Shown piece after piece: positions 1 to 8,003 of a stretch of DNA of 64,000 nucleotides. Within the stretch, counting starts at the first letter, position 1. Each line of letters starts with the position of its first letter. Origin of the DNA: Bacillus sp. AFS059628 (GTDB taxonomy: Bacteria; Bacillota; Bacilli; Bacillales; Bacillaceae_G); the NCBI RefSeq assembly GCF_002571225.1, contig NZ_NVEC01000001.1:1-64000 (forward strand), read 5' to 3'. Position numbers and translations under genes: made by a program. The notes beneath the pieces were generated by a model that ran no database searches, was not told the origin of the DNA, and saw only the letters and a program-made list of their open reading frames with translations.

Positions 1-70
1 ATGGGCAGTTAATCCCCCACCTAACTTCTTTGCTTTCGCTTAATTTTGAGATGGGGGTCTTACTGCCCAT
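1..70. repeat. Palindromic intergenic-type repeat at the window edge
   Basis: The ends are a perfect 9-bp inverted repeat (ATGGGCAGT at 1-9, ACTGCCCAT at 62-70). A second inner pair follows (CCCCCA at 14-19, TGGGGG at 52-57), so the whole unit can fold into one long hairpin. The shape resembles the short palindromic repeats scattered in B. cereus group genomes (bcr or REP-like), but I assign it by form only. A further copy of ATGGGCAGTT lies at 151-160 inside the neighbouring reading frame, which may be chance or a trace of a target site. Confidence 0.6.
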
Positions 71-289
71 TAAAGTGGGATAAATATCATCTTCTGTTGC
101 ATGTAAAGACTGAAATAAAGTAATGACTCTATTATAAACGCCTTCTAAATATGGGCAGTTTTCATAAATGTTATTGCAATCATAGTTCACACCTAATCTA
201 AAGCGAATACCAATATCCCCATTATAAAATAGAGGTGGTCTAAGTTCTAAATTTGGAAACGTTTTAAGCATATACTCGTTCACCCTCAT
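1..289 (-). CDS. Partial DUF3885-like protein, C-terminus cut by repeat and window edge
   Basis: The frame is open from an ATG at 287-289 (an in-frame ATG at 311-313 is also possible) to the window edge. An AGGTAGG ribosome site lies upstream of the inner ATG. The N-terminal part reads as a normal protein, with the segment PPLFYNGDIGIRFRLG typical of small DUF3885 proteins of Bacillus, by memory of the family. The last 20 or so codons run through the palindromic repeat at 1-70, so the C-terminus is repeat-encoded. The gene is probably truncated or altered by the repeat. Nothing is known of its function. Confidence 0.45.
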   Translation of the reverse strand, partial: MRVNEYMLKTFPNLELRPPLFYNGDIGIRFRLGVNYDCNNIYENCPYLEGVYNRVITLFQSLHATEDDIYPTLMGSKTPISKLSESKEVRWGINCP

Positions 290-339
290 CTCAACACCTA
301 CCTTTAATAGCATCTTGTTTACATAATAAAATTATTCTA

Positions 340-1431
340 TTATAATTTATTTTTGAATTCCTCACTTGTTATAATGTCTCGAATAAAATAATCTACATTA
401 TTTCTCAGCTTTTGATATGCAACTTGATCTTCTATCTCGTTAAACATAATGACAACTTCTACTTTATTCCCTTTCTTATCTGTAGTATACAAGCTTTTTG
501 TCAATACGAATGCGGTAGAACCACCTTTTTGACCAGCATATTCGAACTTACTATTTTTAACTGTTCCTTTGAAAATGTTCTCGATTTCTTCTTGCATTGG
601 TTTTGGAAAATGCTTTCTACTATTTATCTTTTCCATTATACTCATATAATCTTTAGCGTTTGCACCTACTAATCGATCTGACCAAATTCGCTGAAATTCC
701 ATATCTACCTTTAATGGGATATCCCGTTTTTTCCATTCTTCTTCGTCTTTCATCCATTCATGAATTTGTAACACATGTTTATTATACTCATCCTTTGACA
801 TGTTACGTATCATTTCTAACGATTGATTTTCTGGCTCATGAAGCTCTTTTTCTACATACCCTCTCATATATAGTGAAGCAGTATATGAAGTGAACTTGTC
901 ATGACTAGTAAGTTCTAATTCTTTTAAACTGTCATTTACCCTTTCTATTCCAAGCTTATCTAGCAAATATGTTGTATTTGCATTAGAACTATAATGAATC
1001 ATTCCTTTAGCGACTTCTTCTAAAGCAATTTGTCCATTTTTCACTAATTCTCTCGTTTTGGCATCTTCTAACCAATCAGGATGCGCTCCACCGTCAGTGT
1101 TTTTAACATAATATTTTTCTAGCTCCTGCAATGAAATTTGTTCATCACGACTTATTTTTCCTTCTGACACTTGCTTAGCAAACTCAACTGCTATTACGAT
1201 TTTTGCCATACTCGCTAATGGCAATTTTTTATTTTCATTTATAGAAGTTATTACTTCTCCATTTCTTTTAATAAATAATGAACATGTTTCATCGTCTTTA
1301 TGTTCTTTTATGTACTTTAATACGTAATTCGGATCTTCTTTTGACAAATAGTACTTCATAATAACAAAGAAAGCTATAACGGCTACTATAATGACTCCTG
1401 CAACAATTCCTATAATCTTTAATATGTTCAC
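340..1431 (-). CDS. Membrane-anchored serine hydrolase, class A beta-lactamase fold
   Basis: A 363-residue protein with an N-terminal transmembrane helix (about residues 5-26) and an extracellular domain. The three active-site elements of the penicillin-binding serine enzyme superfamily are visible: SMAK (Ser74 to Lys77), SSN (148-150) and KGG near residue 305, in place of KTG. The fold and spacing fit the class A beta-lactamase (PF13354) group. The anchor and the unusual long middle part make a true beta-lactamase unlikely; a cell-wall peptidase-type role is more probable. It starts with GTG, nine bases after a clear AAAGGGGG. It appears to be a single-gene unit. Confidence 0.8.
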   Translation of the reverse strand: MNILKIIGIVAGVIIVAVIAFFVIMKYYLSKEDPNYVLKYIKEHKDDETCSLFIKRNGEVITSINENKKLPLASMAKIVIAVEFAKQVSEGKISRDEQISLQELEKYYVKNTDGGAHPDWLEDAKTRELVKNGQIALEEVAKGMIHYSSNANTTYLLDKLGIERVNDSLKELELTSHDKFTSYTASLYMRGYVEKELHEPENQSLEMIRNMSKDEYNKHVLQIHEWMKDEEEWKKRDIPLKVDMEFQRIWSDRLVGANAKDYMSIMEKINSRKHFPKPMQEEIENIFKGTVKNSKFEYAGQKGGSTAFVLTKSLYTTDKKGNKVEVVIMFNEIEDQVAYQKLRNNVDYFIRDIITSEEFKNKL

Positions 1432-1500
1432 AATATGCCCCCTTTACTAAATTCCCTTCTATATGATTATAATGAATATAATTACAAAATTATACAAAAC

Positions 1501-1535
1501 AGAGTAACTCTTCCTAAAAAAGAAAGAGTTACTCT
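1501..1535 (-). terminator. Hairpin terminator of the cupin gene
   Basis: A perfect 12-bp inverted repeat (AGAGTAACTCTT with its complement at 1524-1535) overlaps the stop codon of the cupin gene. An A-rich stretch to its left gives a weak U-tract on the minus strand. Confidence 0.7.
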
Positions 1536-2164
1536 ATTTCACATGATGTTATATGTCCATTTAACGTAACGACTATATTTGAGTCGCCACTTTCTTTAGC
1601 ACCTTTTAGTCGATTTAAGTTAGGGGGACCAATGACAACTGACTCCTTAATTGGCGAAAGGTCCTTTCCTAATTTTTCTGCACTCACACCGTATGCAGCT
1701 TGAAATACTTCTGACGGTGTTAATCTAAGTATGTCTGATCCTTCTGCTGTTTCAAACTGATCGTTATTGAAGAACAAATGTAAGTGTACTTCTTCTGTTA
1801 CCGCTGTGATCCAATGCCACCATCCCATTGGAATAAAGACAGTTTGCCCCGCTTTTACATGATAATTTTGCAATTGATTCGTTTCGGGATTTAAAATGGA
1901 TGTAATTGCTTCTCCTGATACAACAACATCTAATTCCCACGCATTCGGGTGCCAATGTGGTTCCCGCATATGCCCTTTTGTCATAAACAAATCAACAAAT
2001 GCTCCTCCTATCATCGCTGGTAACTGTGTTGACGTAACTTCATATGCAACGTTTTTCTCATCCCTTTTGAAAAAGACATTTTTTCTCGAATCAAAGAAAA
2101 GATTTGGAGTTCCTGAGCTTTTCTTTAAATTTTTATTATCTGGAACATAACCTGAACTACTCAT
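1529..2164 (-). CDS. Cupin-domain protein (oxalate decarboxylase/spherulin-like)
   Basis: A 211-residue single-domain cupin. Motif 1 is seen as PHWHPNAWELDVVVSGE (two histidines and the glutamate that bind metal) and motif 2 as GQTVFIPMGWWHWI. It has no signal peptide, so it is probably cytosolic or spore-associated. The ATG at 2164 is chosen because AAGAGGG lies six bases upstream; a longer frame from a GTG at 2203 has no comparable site. The domain resembles half of an oxalate decarboxylase, but the substrate cannot be told from the sequence. Flanking hairpins mark it as a single transcription unit. Confidence 0.82.
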   Translation of the reverse strand: MSSSGYVPDNKNLKKSSGTPNLFFDSRKNVFFKRDEKNVAYEVTSTQLPAMIGGAFVDLFMTKGHMREPHWHPNAWELDVVVSGEAITSILNPETNQLQNYHVKAGQTVFIPMGWWHWITAVTEEVHLHLFFNNDQFETAEGSDILRLTPSEVFQAAYGVSAEKLGKDLSPIKESVVIGPPNLNRLKGAKESGDSNIVVTLNGHITSCEIE

Positions 2165-2256
2165 TTTATCCCTCTTTTCCACTCCGAACATTTCTACTTT
2201 CACACTGTATCGTATGAAAAAAACGTATGAATGTGCCTAATCATTCACATAACAAA

Positions 2257-2287
2257 AAAACATGCCTTCATGATGAGAGCATGTTTT
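2257..2287 (-). terminator. Terminator of the 53-residue membrane protein gene
   Basis: A 9-bp stem (AAAACATGC with GCATGTTTT) is preceded on the plus strand by an A-run, giving a U-tract for minus-strand transcripts. It may work in both directions. Confidence 0.65.
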
Positions 2288-2325
2288 GTGATATTCTTCA
2301 CATTATTTAGCTAAAAATAAACTTT

Positions 2326-2487
2326 TTACTTACCATGATGTAACATTAAATCACTAAGTTCTTCTTCAATGTGATTTAATTTCGCAACGCCTTCTTTCCA
2401 TTTATGAATATAACGTGAAACCCCAACGAAAAACAAAACAATAATTGTGGAAAGAATAATACCATACACGATTGCTACAGTACTCAT
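2326..2487 (-). CDS. Small single-pass membrane protein (DUF4083-like)
   Basis: A 53-codon frame starting MSTVAIVYGIILSTIIVLFF. It has one transmembrane helix (about residues 4-24) followed by a short charged amphipathic tail ending HHGK. AAGGAAGTG lies upstream of the ATG and a terminator follows. Layout and size resemble the small DUF4083 proteins of the B. cereus group; the match is from memory, not searched. Function unknown. Confidence 0.7.
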   Translation of the reverse strand: MSTVAIVYGIILSTIIVLFFVGVSRYIHKWKEGVAKLNHIEEELSDLMLHHGK

Positions 2488-2710
2488 AGTTACACTTCCT
2501 TATAATTAGTAATGTGGTTATTAGTTATATTTTTATTATAAACCTTTTTCTTTTAAAATACTTCGATTTCAACTTTTTGTAACAAAATTGATTTTTCTAA
2601 TATTTCGTTCGTAAAAACGGCATATTTTTCACAAATTATACAAAACTTCACCATATGTACTATTACCATATGAGTTATATTATTAAATAGAATAAAGGGG
2701 ATGATATACT

Positions 2711-3133
2711 ATGACGACTTGGTTTATTGTTATGTTAGTTGTATTTGGAGCATTTAAAATTATCGTTTCGAGCCTTCCTAACACTGTTATTGAATCCATT
2801 ATTAGTAAGTACGAAACACACCCACAGCTTGAAGAAGGGAATGCGACTGTTACAATCAATGGAAATAACTTAGAAGGCGAACAAAAATCCAAAATTATTC
2901 ATGATTTTAACGAAGGTTTATTTTTAGATCGCTATTACGCACCACCACACAATGAGGGTACGCCTTTAATTATCAATGCAAAACGTGGCAAAAAAGATTT
3001 TACATTTTATATTTATAGTCATGAAGAGCATGTTGATGTTGTAAAGCAACATAAAAAGAAGGTCGTTGCTTATAGTTTACGCTCTAAAAACCTCCAAAAC
3101 AATGATATGTTCGTATCAGCTGATTTAGCTTAG
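2711..3133 (+). CDS. yfmQ: YfmQ-family protein
   Basis: A 140-residue protein with an N-terminal hydrophobic helix (about residues 3-20) and a mixed alpha/beta remainder. Its start, VVFGAFKIIVSSLP followed by a THPQLEEGNATVTING-like stretch, is what I remember of B. subtilis YfmQ, a protein of unknown role. The start is clear, with AAAGGGG ten bases before the ATG. A strong terminator follows. It stands alone between two minus-strand genes. Confidence 0.75.
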   Translation: MTTWFIVMLVVFGAFKIIVSSLPNTVIESIISKYETHPQLEEGNATVTINGNNLEGEQKSKIIHDFNEGLFLDRYYAPPHNEGTPLIINAKRGKKDFTFYIYSHEEHVDVVKQHKKKVVAYSLRSKNLQNNDMFVSADLA

Positions 3134-3144
3134 TGCTCATATAT

Positions 3145-3175
3145 AAAAGGAATCCATGGCATATGGATTCCTTTT
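3145..3175. terminator. Bidirectional terminator between convergent genes
   Basis: A 13-bp perfect stem (AAAAGGAATCCAT and complement) with a 5-nt loop, T-rich on the right and A-rich on the left. It serves yfmQ and the convergent CYTH-like gene. Confidence 0.85.
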
Positions 3176-3181
3176 TACGAT

Positions 3182-4015
3182 TCACTGAAAAATAAGCTCT
3201 GTCTTCAAACTATCTTTCGGTAACAGCCATCCTTTTTGATCCAAGCTCTGTATTAATAATTCTCTTTGTTCTTTTGCAATACTTTCCTCCTTTGTTTTAA
3301 ACGACACTTCTATTACGAAATCATCTTCGATTTTCCCTGTATGACTTAATGGCCAAACTTCAATATTCGTTTTAATATTTTCAAATTCAGCTGTATACCT
3401 TTTCATTAATACAGGCCCATAAATACAAGAATTTTTGAGCATTTCTTCTCCCCAATTCGTATACAACCATTTGTTCATTTTCCCTGGCAACTTTTCTATT
3501 AACATGTTTTGAGCAGCTCGTTCGTTTGGTAAATCAAGTACTCCATATCCTTTCGCACTGTAGCTTTTCTTATTTGAAATACTTAACGTTTTCTTCTCAA
3601 ATCCCCAATCTATTTCCGCATCATAGTTATCGGTTTTACTATCAAATCCATCATTTTTAGCTACTTCTAGTGCATCTTGAATTACACCGTTTGGAATAGG
3701 ATATCTTTTTTTATATGTTAGCTCAAAATCTTTACTAAATTCTTTCTTTCGAATTCTGGCAAACCAACCTTCCTTACTTAAATTTTTATTTACCGTATCT
3801 AAAAATTGCACTTGTATTCTTTCAGAATTGGTACCAGCCTGGAAATATTCTAGTACCTCTTGATTTATCTCTTTGTTATAACCTAATACTTGTTCTGGTT
3901 TTAATAATAACTTCACTTCAAAACTAGGTGTCATTGGACTGGCAGCAAACCCTTCCTTAACGTTATAAAGGAAACAACAAAAGAAAATGCTTACGAATAC
4001 AAATACTTTTTTCAT
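3182..4015 (-). CDS. Secreted CYTH-superfamily-like protein
   Basis: A 277-residue protein with a signal peptide (MKKVFVFVSIFFCCFL, likely cut after GFAA). The mature part has the order expected of a CYTH tunnel domain: FEVKLLL at its start (a degenerate ExExK), a strand ending LDT, then WFARIRKK and FELTYKKR, and near the end EVWPL and FVIEVSF. CYTH enzymes bind triphosphate or polyphosphate with such basic and acidic strands. The first Glu of ExExK is replaced by Ser, so catalysis is uncertain. The ATG at 4015 has AAAGGGGATAGG before it. It is the last gene of the ABC-transporter operon, 20 bases after the metallo-hydrolase gene. Confidence 0.65.
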   Translation of the reverse strand: MKKVFVFVSIFFCCFLYNVKEGFAASPMTPSFEVKLLLKPEQVLGYNKEINQEVLEYFQAGTNSERIQVQFLDTVNKNLSKEGWFARIRKKEFSKDFELTYKKRYPIPNGVIQDALEVAKNDGFDSKTDNYDAEIDWGFEKKTLSISNKKSYSAKGYGVLDLPNERAAQNMLIEKLPGKMNKWLYTNWGEEMLKNSCIYGPVLMKRYTAEFENIKTNIEVWPLSHTGKIEDDFVIEVSFKTKEESIAKEQRELLIQSLDQKGWLLPKDSLKTELIFQ

Positions 4016-4035
4016 ATACCTATCCCCTTTACATT

Positions 4036-5298
4036 TCAAATGACTTCTATACGTTCCATAGTAAGTGAATATACATTTTCATACCCTGCCGTGCTAAGCT
4101 TTTTCTGTAATCGATCCGTATCCTCTTTCAAAGCGTGTACTAACACCGTATGTTCTGGTAATAATGTATTTAACATCTCTTTCACATCTCTTATACTTTG
4201 GTGAACTTTATACGGTACTCGCTTCACCCTACATTCCTTATCTACACGTTCTTTCAAAACTTTTTCTGCAAAACTCCCTTTCGCAATTTGTCCAGTAAAG
4301 ATAATGGAATTTCGCTTTTCATACCGGAGTTGTTCATAATATAACTGCGCTCGCTTCGTTTGCATATTCGCATCACTCATTACAACTATTCCATAACTAT
4401 TTTGCGTACGGCTGTCATGATCCATAACTATTATGTTTCTTTTTAAACTCTCCATAAGCTCTTCAAGTTCTTCATTATTTTTGATCCAATCTTTATATAC
4501 GAACATCTGTTGAAATCCATCCAAAATTTCTTGATCTACTATAATGGGAAATGCTTTATATTTTTCATATAAATACAATACGATATCTTGCGCCCTACCA
4601 AGGGGTGGCAATGGTAGTAATGCTATCCCTTTATTCCCCACAGCTCGTTCAATTTCTGTACATAGTTCATTTACTCGTTCATGTTGCGAAACATCATCAG
4701 TATGATAAGCGGCATCTACAATTGCAACTTTTATATCGCCACGCAATTTCTCAGGTAAATTAGCTCGCAATATGTTAGACTCTGCTGAATAATCGCCAGA
4801 ATAAAATACATATGTATGACTCATATCCACTAAAAACCAAACAGCGCCTAATACATGCCCACTATACCCCCATTGAAAACGCAATGTAGGGGTAATCTGT
4901 ATCCATTCATTCGGATTGCTAATCTCATCAATATATACATAATTTAAATCTTTAACATTTTGGTCGGTATAAGGTACATGCCATCCTTGCGCCAAATTGT
5001 AGTTTCTCCATTTTTCATAATAAGCAGGAAGTTGCTCCTTCGTATAACGAGTCGTCCAAATTTTTTTCTTATATCCATACTTCGCTAATAAAGGTAACCC
5101 CATCGTATGATCTTCATGAATATGTGATAAAAATACTGCATCTAAAAACGGTACAACTTCCCTATCTATTTTCGGATAACTATCCTCATATGATCGATTA
5201 ATGCCACAATCAAATACTATTTTCGTCTCTTTATTTTTTACAAAGTAGCAGGAACGACCATATTCCCCCGCTCCTCCCCATACCTCTATCCTCATCAT
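4036..5298 (-). CDS. Metallo-beta-lactamase/beta-CASP family hydrolase
   Basis: A 420-residue protein starting MMRIEVWGGAGEYGRSCYF. The zinc motif HIHEDH (in FLSHIHEDHTMGLP), the later SGHVLGAVWFL histidine and YSGDYS aspartate, and a C-terminal beta-CASP-like part with FTGQIAKGS and VHALKEDT place it with RNase J/CPSF73-type nucleases and relatives. No signal peptide is seen. The ATG at 5298 overlaps the permease stop (ATGATGA) and has AAAAGGGG upstream, so the genes are translationally coupled. Its role beside an importer and a secreted CYTH protein is unexplained; nuclease activity is inferred from family only. Confidence 0.8.
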   Translation of the reverse strand: MMRIEVWGGAGEYGRSCYFVKNKETKIVFDCGINRSYEDSYPKIDREVVPFLDAVFLSHIHEDHTMGLPLLAKYGYKKKIWTTRYTKEQLPAYYEKWRNYNLAQGWHVPYTDQNVKDLNYVYIDEISNPNEWIQITPTLRFQWGYSGHVLGAVWFLVDMSHTYVFYSGDYSAESNILRANLPEKLRGDIKVAIVDAAYHTDDVSQHERVNELCTEIERAVGNKGIALLPLPPLGRAQDIVLYLYEKYKAFPIIVDQEILDGFQQMFVYKDWIKNNEELEELMESLKRNIIVMDHDSRTQNSYGIVVMSDANMQTKRAQLYYEQLRYEKRNSIIFTGQIAKGSFAEKVLKERVDKECRVKRVPYKVHQSIRDVKEMLNTLLPEHTVLVHALKEDTDRLQKKLSTAGYENVYSLTMERIEVI

Positions 5299-6965
5299 GC
5301 TACCCCTTTTCGTTTTTGCTCCATATGTTGTAGAAGTAATAAACATATTGTTGTAAGTCCAACTGAAACGACAGCCATCGCCATTCCAATAGATACTTCT
5401 CCTTGTTCAAATTGAGCAAAAATAAATGTTGCTGACGTTTCTACTGATGGAGGTAGTACGAGAAGTGATGCTACTAACTCTCTTATCGAGATTGTAAATG
5501 TCATCGCCCATCCAGCAAGAATACCCGGGATAATAAGAGGTAATATTATTTTTCTAAAAATATAAATATAATTTCCAGAAAAAATACTTCCTGCCTGCAC
5601 GAGAGAATCATCAATTTGCCCGAGCGATGCTTTTACATACTGCACTGTATAAGGTAAAAAAAGAACGACGTACGTTACGATAACCATGACTGGTGTATTG
5701 TAAATTGACAGGGGCATATAGGGTGAATTCCAAAATAAAATAAGCCCCACAACCATTACGATTCCTGGTACCATGTTCGGTAACATCCCGCACATATCCA
5801 GCCATTTTTCAGAGGACTTTTTCCCCTTTCGAATCATAAGCGCCAAAAAGACGCCAATCATAACAGCAATAATCGCTGTTATAAGTGAAAAAAGAAAACT
5901 GTTCCATAAAGCTTCTAATCCTGGAGAGCCAATTGTAAACAATGCTTCATAATGGCTCGTTGTAAAGTTGTTAAACTGAAGACCCCCGCCTCTTAATTTC
6001 GATAATGATGCAATAAGTATAGAAAAATAAGGGATTCCAATTGATACAATTAATAAACCAATTACATAAACCCATGCTACAATGCGCGTAAATATAGACA
6101 ATGTATATCTTTTAGATTTCACACCTTTTCCACTAACCATTGCATATGAATACCTTCGATTTAATACATTTTGCATATACCAAATGAGCATACATGCACT
6201 AAGCAATAAAGAAGATAATGCTGTTGCACTACTAAAATCAATCGGCCAACTCGAAATAAATTTATGAATCTCTGATGTTAACACATGAAATCCGATTCTC
6301 CGTCCGAATGTAGCCGGTGTTCCAAATTCAGCAATCGTCTTTACGAAAATAAGTAAAGCACCCATTACATAACTTGATACTAATAACGGCAATATTATTT
6401 TTCTTAAACGATAGGAAAAGCTTCCACCATGGACTGCTGCAGCTTCTTCTTTACTACTCCCAATTTGAAGTAATGTATTCTTCAACATGAAGTAAAGGAA
6501 TGGGAATAAATGAAGACTCATAATTAAAACCATGCCACCTAAACTAAAAAATGAAGATGAAATCGTCTTTAGCATCGGGAAAAACTGTTCGAAATACCCG
6601 TTCGGTTGCATGAACAAAATCCAGCCCATCGATCCAATATATGGAGGTGTCATAAATGGAATCATAAAAATAATATCTAACTTACTATACTTTCCAACAT
6701 CTGTTTTGCTCATAATGAACGCTAATGGAAATGCAAATATGGTTGCTCCTATTACAACGAGTACGCCTAAAAGCATTGAGTTTAGAAAAATCCCAGCTAA
6801 TCCACCGCCCTGCATCACTTCAAAAGGCTTTAAAAAATTCCAACTACTATTTTCATATATACTAGAAAATAAAATGAGGAAAAGCGGAATAACGATTAAC
6901 ATCGCCACAAGTAACAACGCTACTGTCATTCCAACTTGTCTTACTGATACGAATCGATTTACCAT
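5295..6965 (-). CDS. ABC importer permease, double-domain (FbpB/ThiP type)
   Basis: A 556-residue protein with about twelve transmembrane helices in two homologous halves, each carrying the EAA loop of binding-protein-dependent permeases (EEAAAVHGGSFSYRLRKIILPLL and a second copy before FRKIILPLIIPG). Such fused permeases serve Fe(III), thiamine, 2-aminoethylphosphonate and polyamine-type importers. It lies between the binding-protein gene (12-base gap) and the metallo-hydrolase gene (overlap). The substrate cannot be read from the permease. Confidence 0.88.
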   Translation of the reverse strand: MVNRFVSVRQVGMTVALLLVAMLIVIPLFLILFSSIYENSSWNFLKPFEVMQGGGLAGIFLNSMLLGVLVVIGATIFAFPLAFIMSKTDVGKYSKLDIIFMIPFMTPPYIGSMGWILFMQPNGYFEQFFPMLKTISSSFFSLGGMVLIMSLHLFPFLYFMLKNTLLQIGSSKEEAAAVHGGSFSYRLRKIILPLLVSSYVMGALLIFVKTIAEFGTPATFGRRIGFHVLTSEIHKFISSWPIDFSSATALSSLLLSACMLIWYMQNVLNRRYSYAMVSGKGVKSKRYTLSIFTRIVAWVYVIGLLIVSIGIPYFSILIASLSKLRGGGLQFNNFTTSHYEALFTIGSPGLEALWNSFLFSLITAIIAVMIGVFLALMIRKGKKSSEKWLDMCGMLPNMVPGIVMVVGLILFWNSPYMPLSIYNTPVMVIVTYVVLFLPYTVQYVKASLGQIDDSLVQAGSIFSGNYIYIFRKIILPLIIPGILAGWAMTFTISIRELVASLLVLPPSVETSATFIFAQFEQGEVSIGMAMAVVSVGLTTICLLLLQHMEQKRKGVA

Positions 6966-6977
6966 GTAATCACCATC

Positions 6978-8003
6978 TTATTGAAATACTTTCTTAAATT
7001 GTTTTCCTATTTCATCTTGTTCTTTTTCAACTGTTTTCCAATCAATATGTAATACCGGAATCTCTTCAACATTTGGTCTATTTTCCGCTTTTATATCTGT
7101 TCTGCCTGGTAATAAGTACGCTTTAGCAACTTGTTTTTGCACATCATCTGATAATAAATAATCAATAAACTCTTTTGCACCTTCTACATTTTTACTATCC
7201 TTCATAATACCTGCTGCACGCGGGCTAATAACTGTTCCGCTTTTTGGATAAACAATATCAACCGGTTCACCCTTTGCTTTTGCACTGTACGTCATATAAT
7301 CAACGCCCGCAATGACCATGTCTTTTGCACCTGTTACAACCGGATCTAACGCTTCTTGATTTGCCCCTGCTACTGTAACTTCATTTTTCTTAAGCTGTTC
7401 GAATAAATTCCATCCATCTTTTCCATTCTTTTTCACATATCCTGTTACAAAGTCTAAAGCTGATCCTGAAAGCGCTGGATCTGGAAGGTTCACTTTTCCT
7501 TTCCATTCCCCTTTTGTTATATCACTCCAATCTTCAGGCGCTGTCTTCACATTTTTTGTGTTATACACAATCCCTAACGCTGAAGCACTATATCCAAAAT
7601 AATGTCCTTTATCGTCCGACCATTCAGAACGAAGCTTATCAGCTTGTTTCGCTTCTTTATACGCTAACGTTTGTCCATCCTTTTTTAACCCTTCCATCGC
7701 TGGTAAAGATGCAAGTACGACTACATCCACGACTGGCTTTTTCTTTTCGGCTTCCATTCGCGCTAAAATCTTACCAGTTGTTCCTTGAAACATTTCCACC
7801 TTTATACCCGTTTTCTTTTCAAAGTCCTTTTGAATTTTTTCTGCTAATCCTTTTGGTCCTGCACTATATACAACAATTTTCTTCTCATTTGTGTTTTTAT
7901 TTTTGGCATCTGCACTACCTGTCTTTGAACTACACCCTGTTACTACAGCAGAAAATAATAAAGTACATACAAATAAAGACTTAAGCGAACAGAATTTCTT
8001 CAT
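6978..8003 (-). CDS. ABC importer substrate-binding lipoprotein (Fe(III)/2-AEP type)
   Basis: A 341-residue lipoprotein with lipobox VVTGCS (Cys24). The mature part is a class II periplasmic-binding fold of the Fe(III)/2-aminoethylphosphonate/spermidine cluster: IVVYSAGPKGLAEKIQKDF at the start, FQGTTGKILARM, and SGTVISPRAAGIMKDSKN. No paired tyrosines for iron (YY motif) stand out, so iron is not assured. It starts inside the end of the ATPase gene (23-base overlap), with AGGGGGAG upstream. Whether the cargo is a phosphonate, iron or another anion is open. Confidence 0.87.
   Translation of the reverse strand: MKKFCSLKSLFVCTLLFSAVVTGCSSKTGSADAKNKNTNEKKIVVYSAGPKGLAEKIQKDFEKKTGIKVEMFQGTTGKILARMEAEKKKPVVDVVVLASLPAMEGLKKDGQTLAYKEAKQADKLRSEWSDDKGHYFGYSASALGIVYNTKNVKTAPEDWSDITKGEWKGKVNLPDPALSGSALDFVTGYVKKNGKDGWNLFEQLKKNEVTVAGANQEALDPVVTGAKDMVIAGVDYMTYSAKAKGEPVDIVYPKSGTVISPRAAGIMKDSKNVEGAKEFIDYLLSDDVQKQVAKAYLLPGRTDIKAENRPNVEEIPVLHIDWKTVEKEQDEIGKQFKKVFQ

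Noticed and set aside
2185-2220. PlcR-type box near the cupin gene
   Set aside because: TATG pieces occur, but the full palindromic spacing is not met.
6532-6969. Plus-strand ORF of 145 codons inside the permease gene
   Set aside because: It mirrors the real minus-strand gene, has no ribosome site and no protein-like features of its own.
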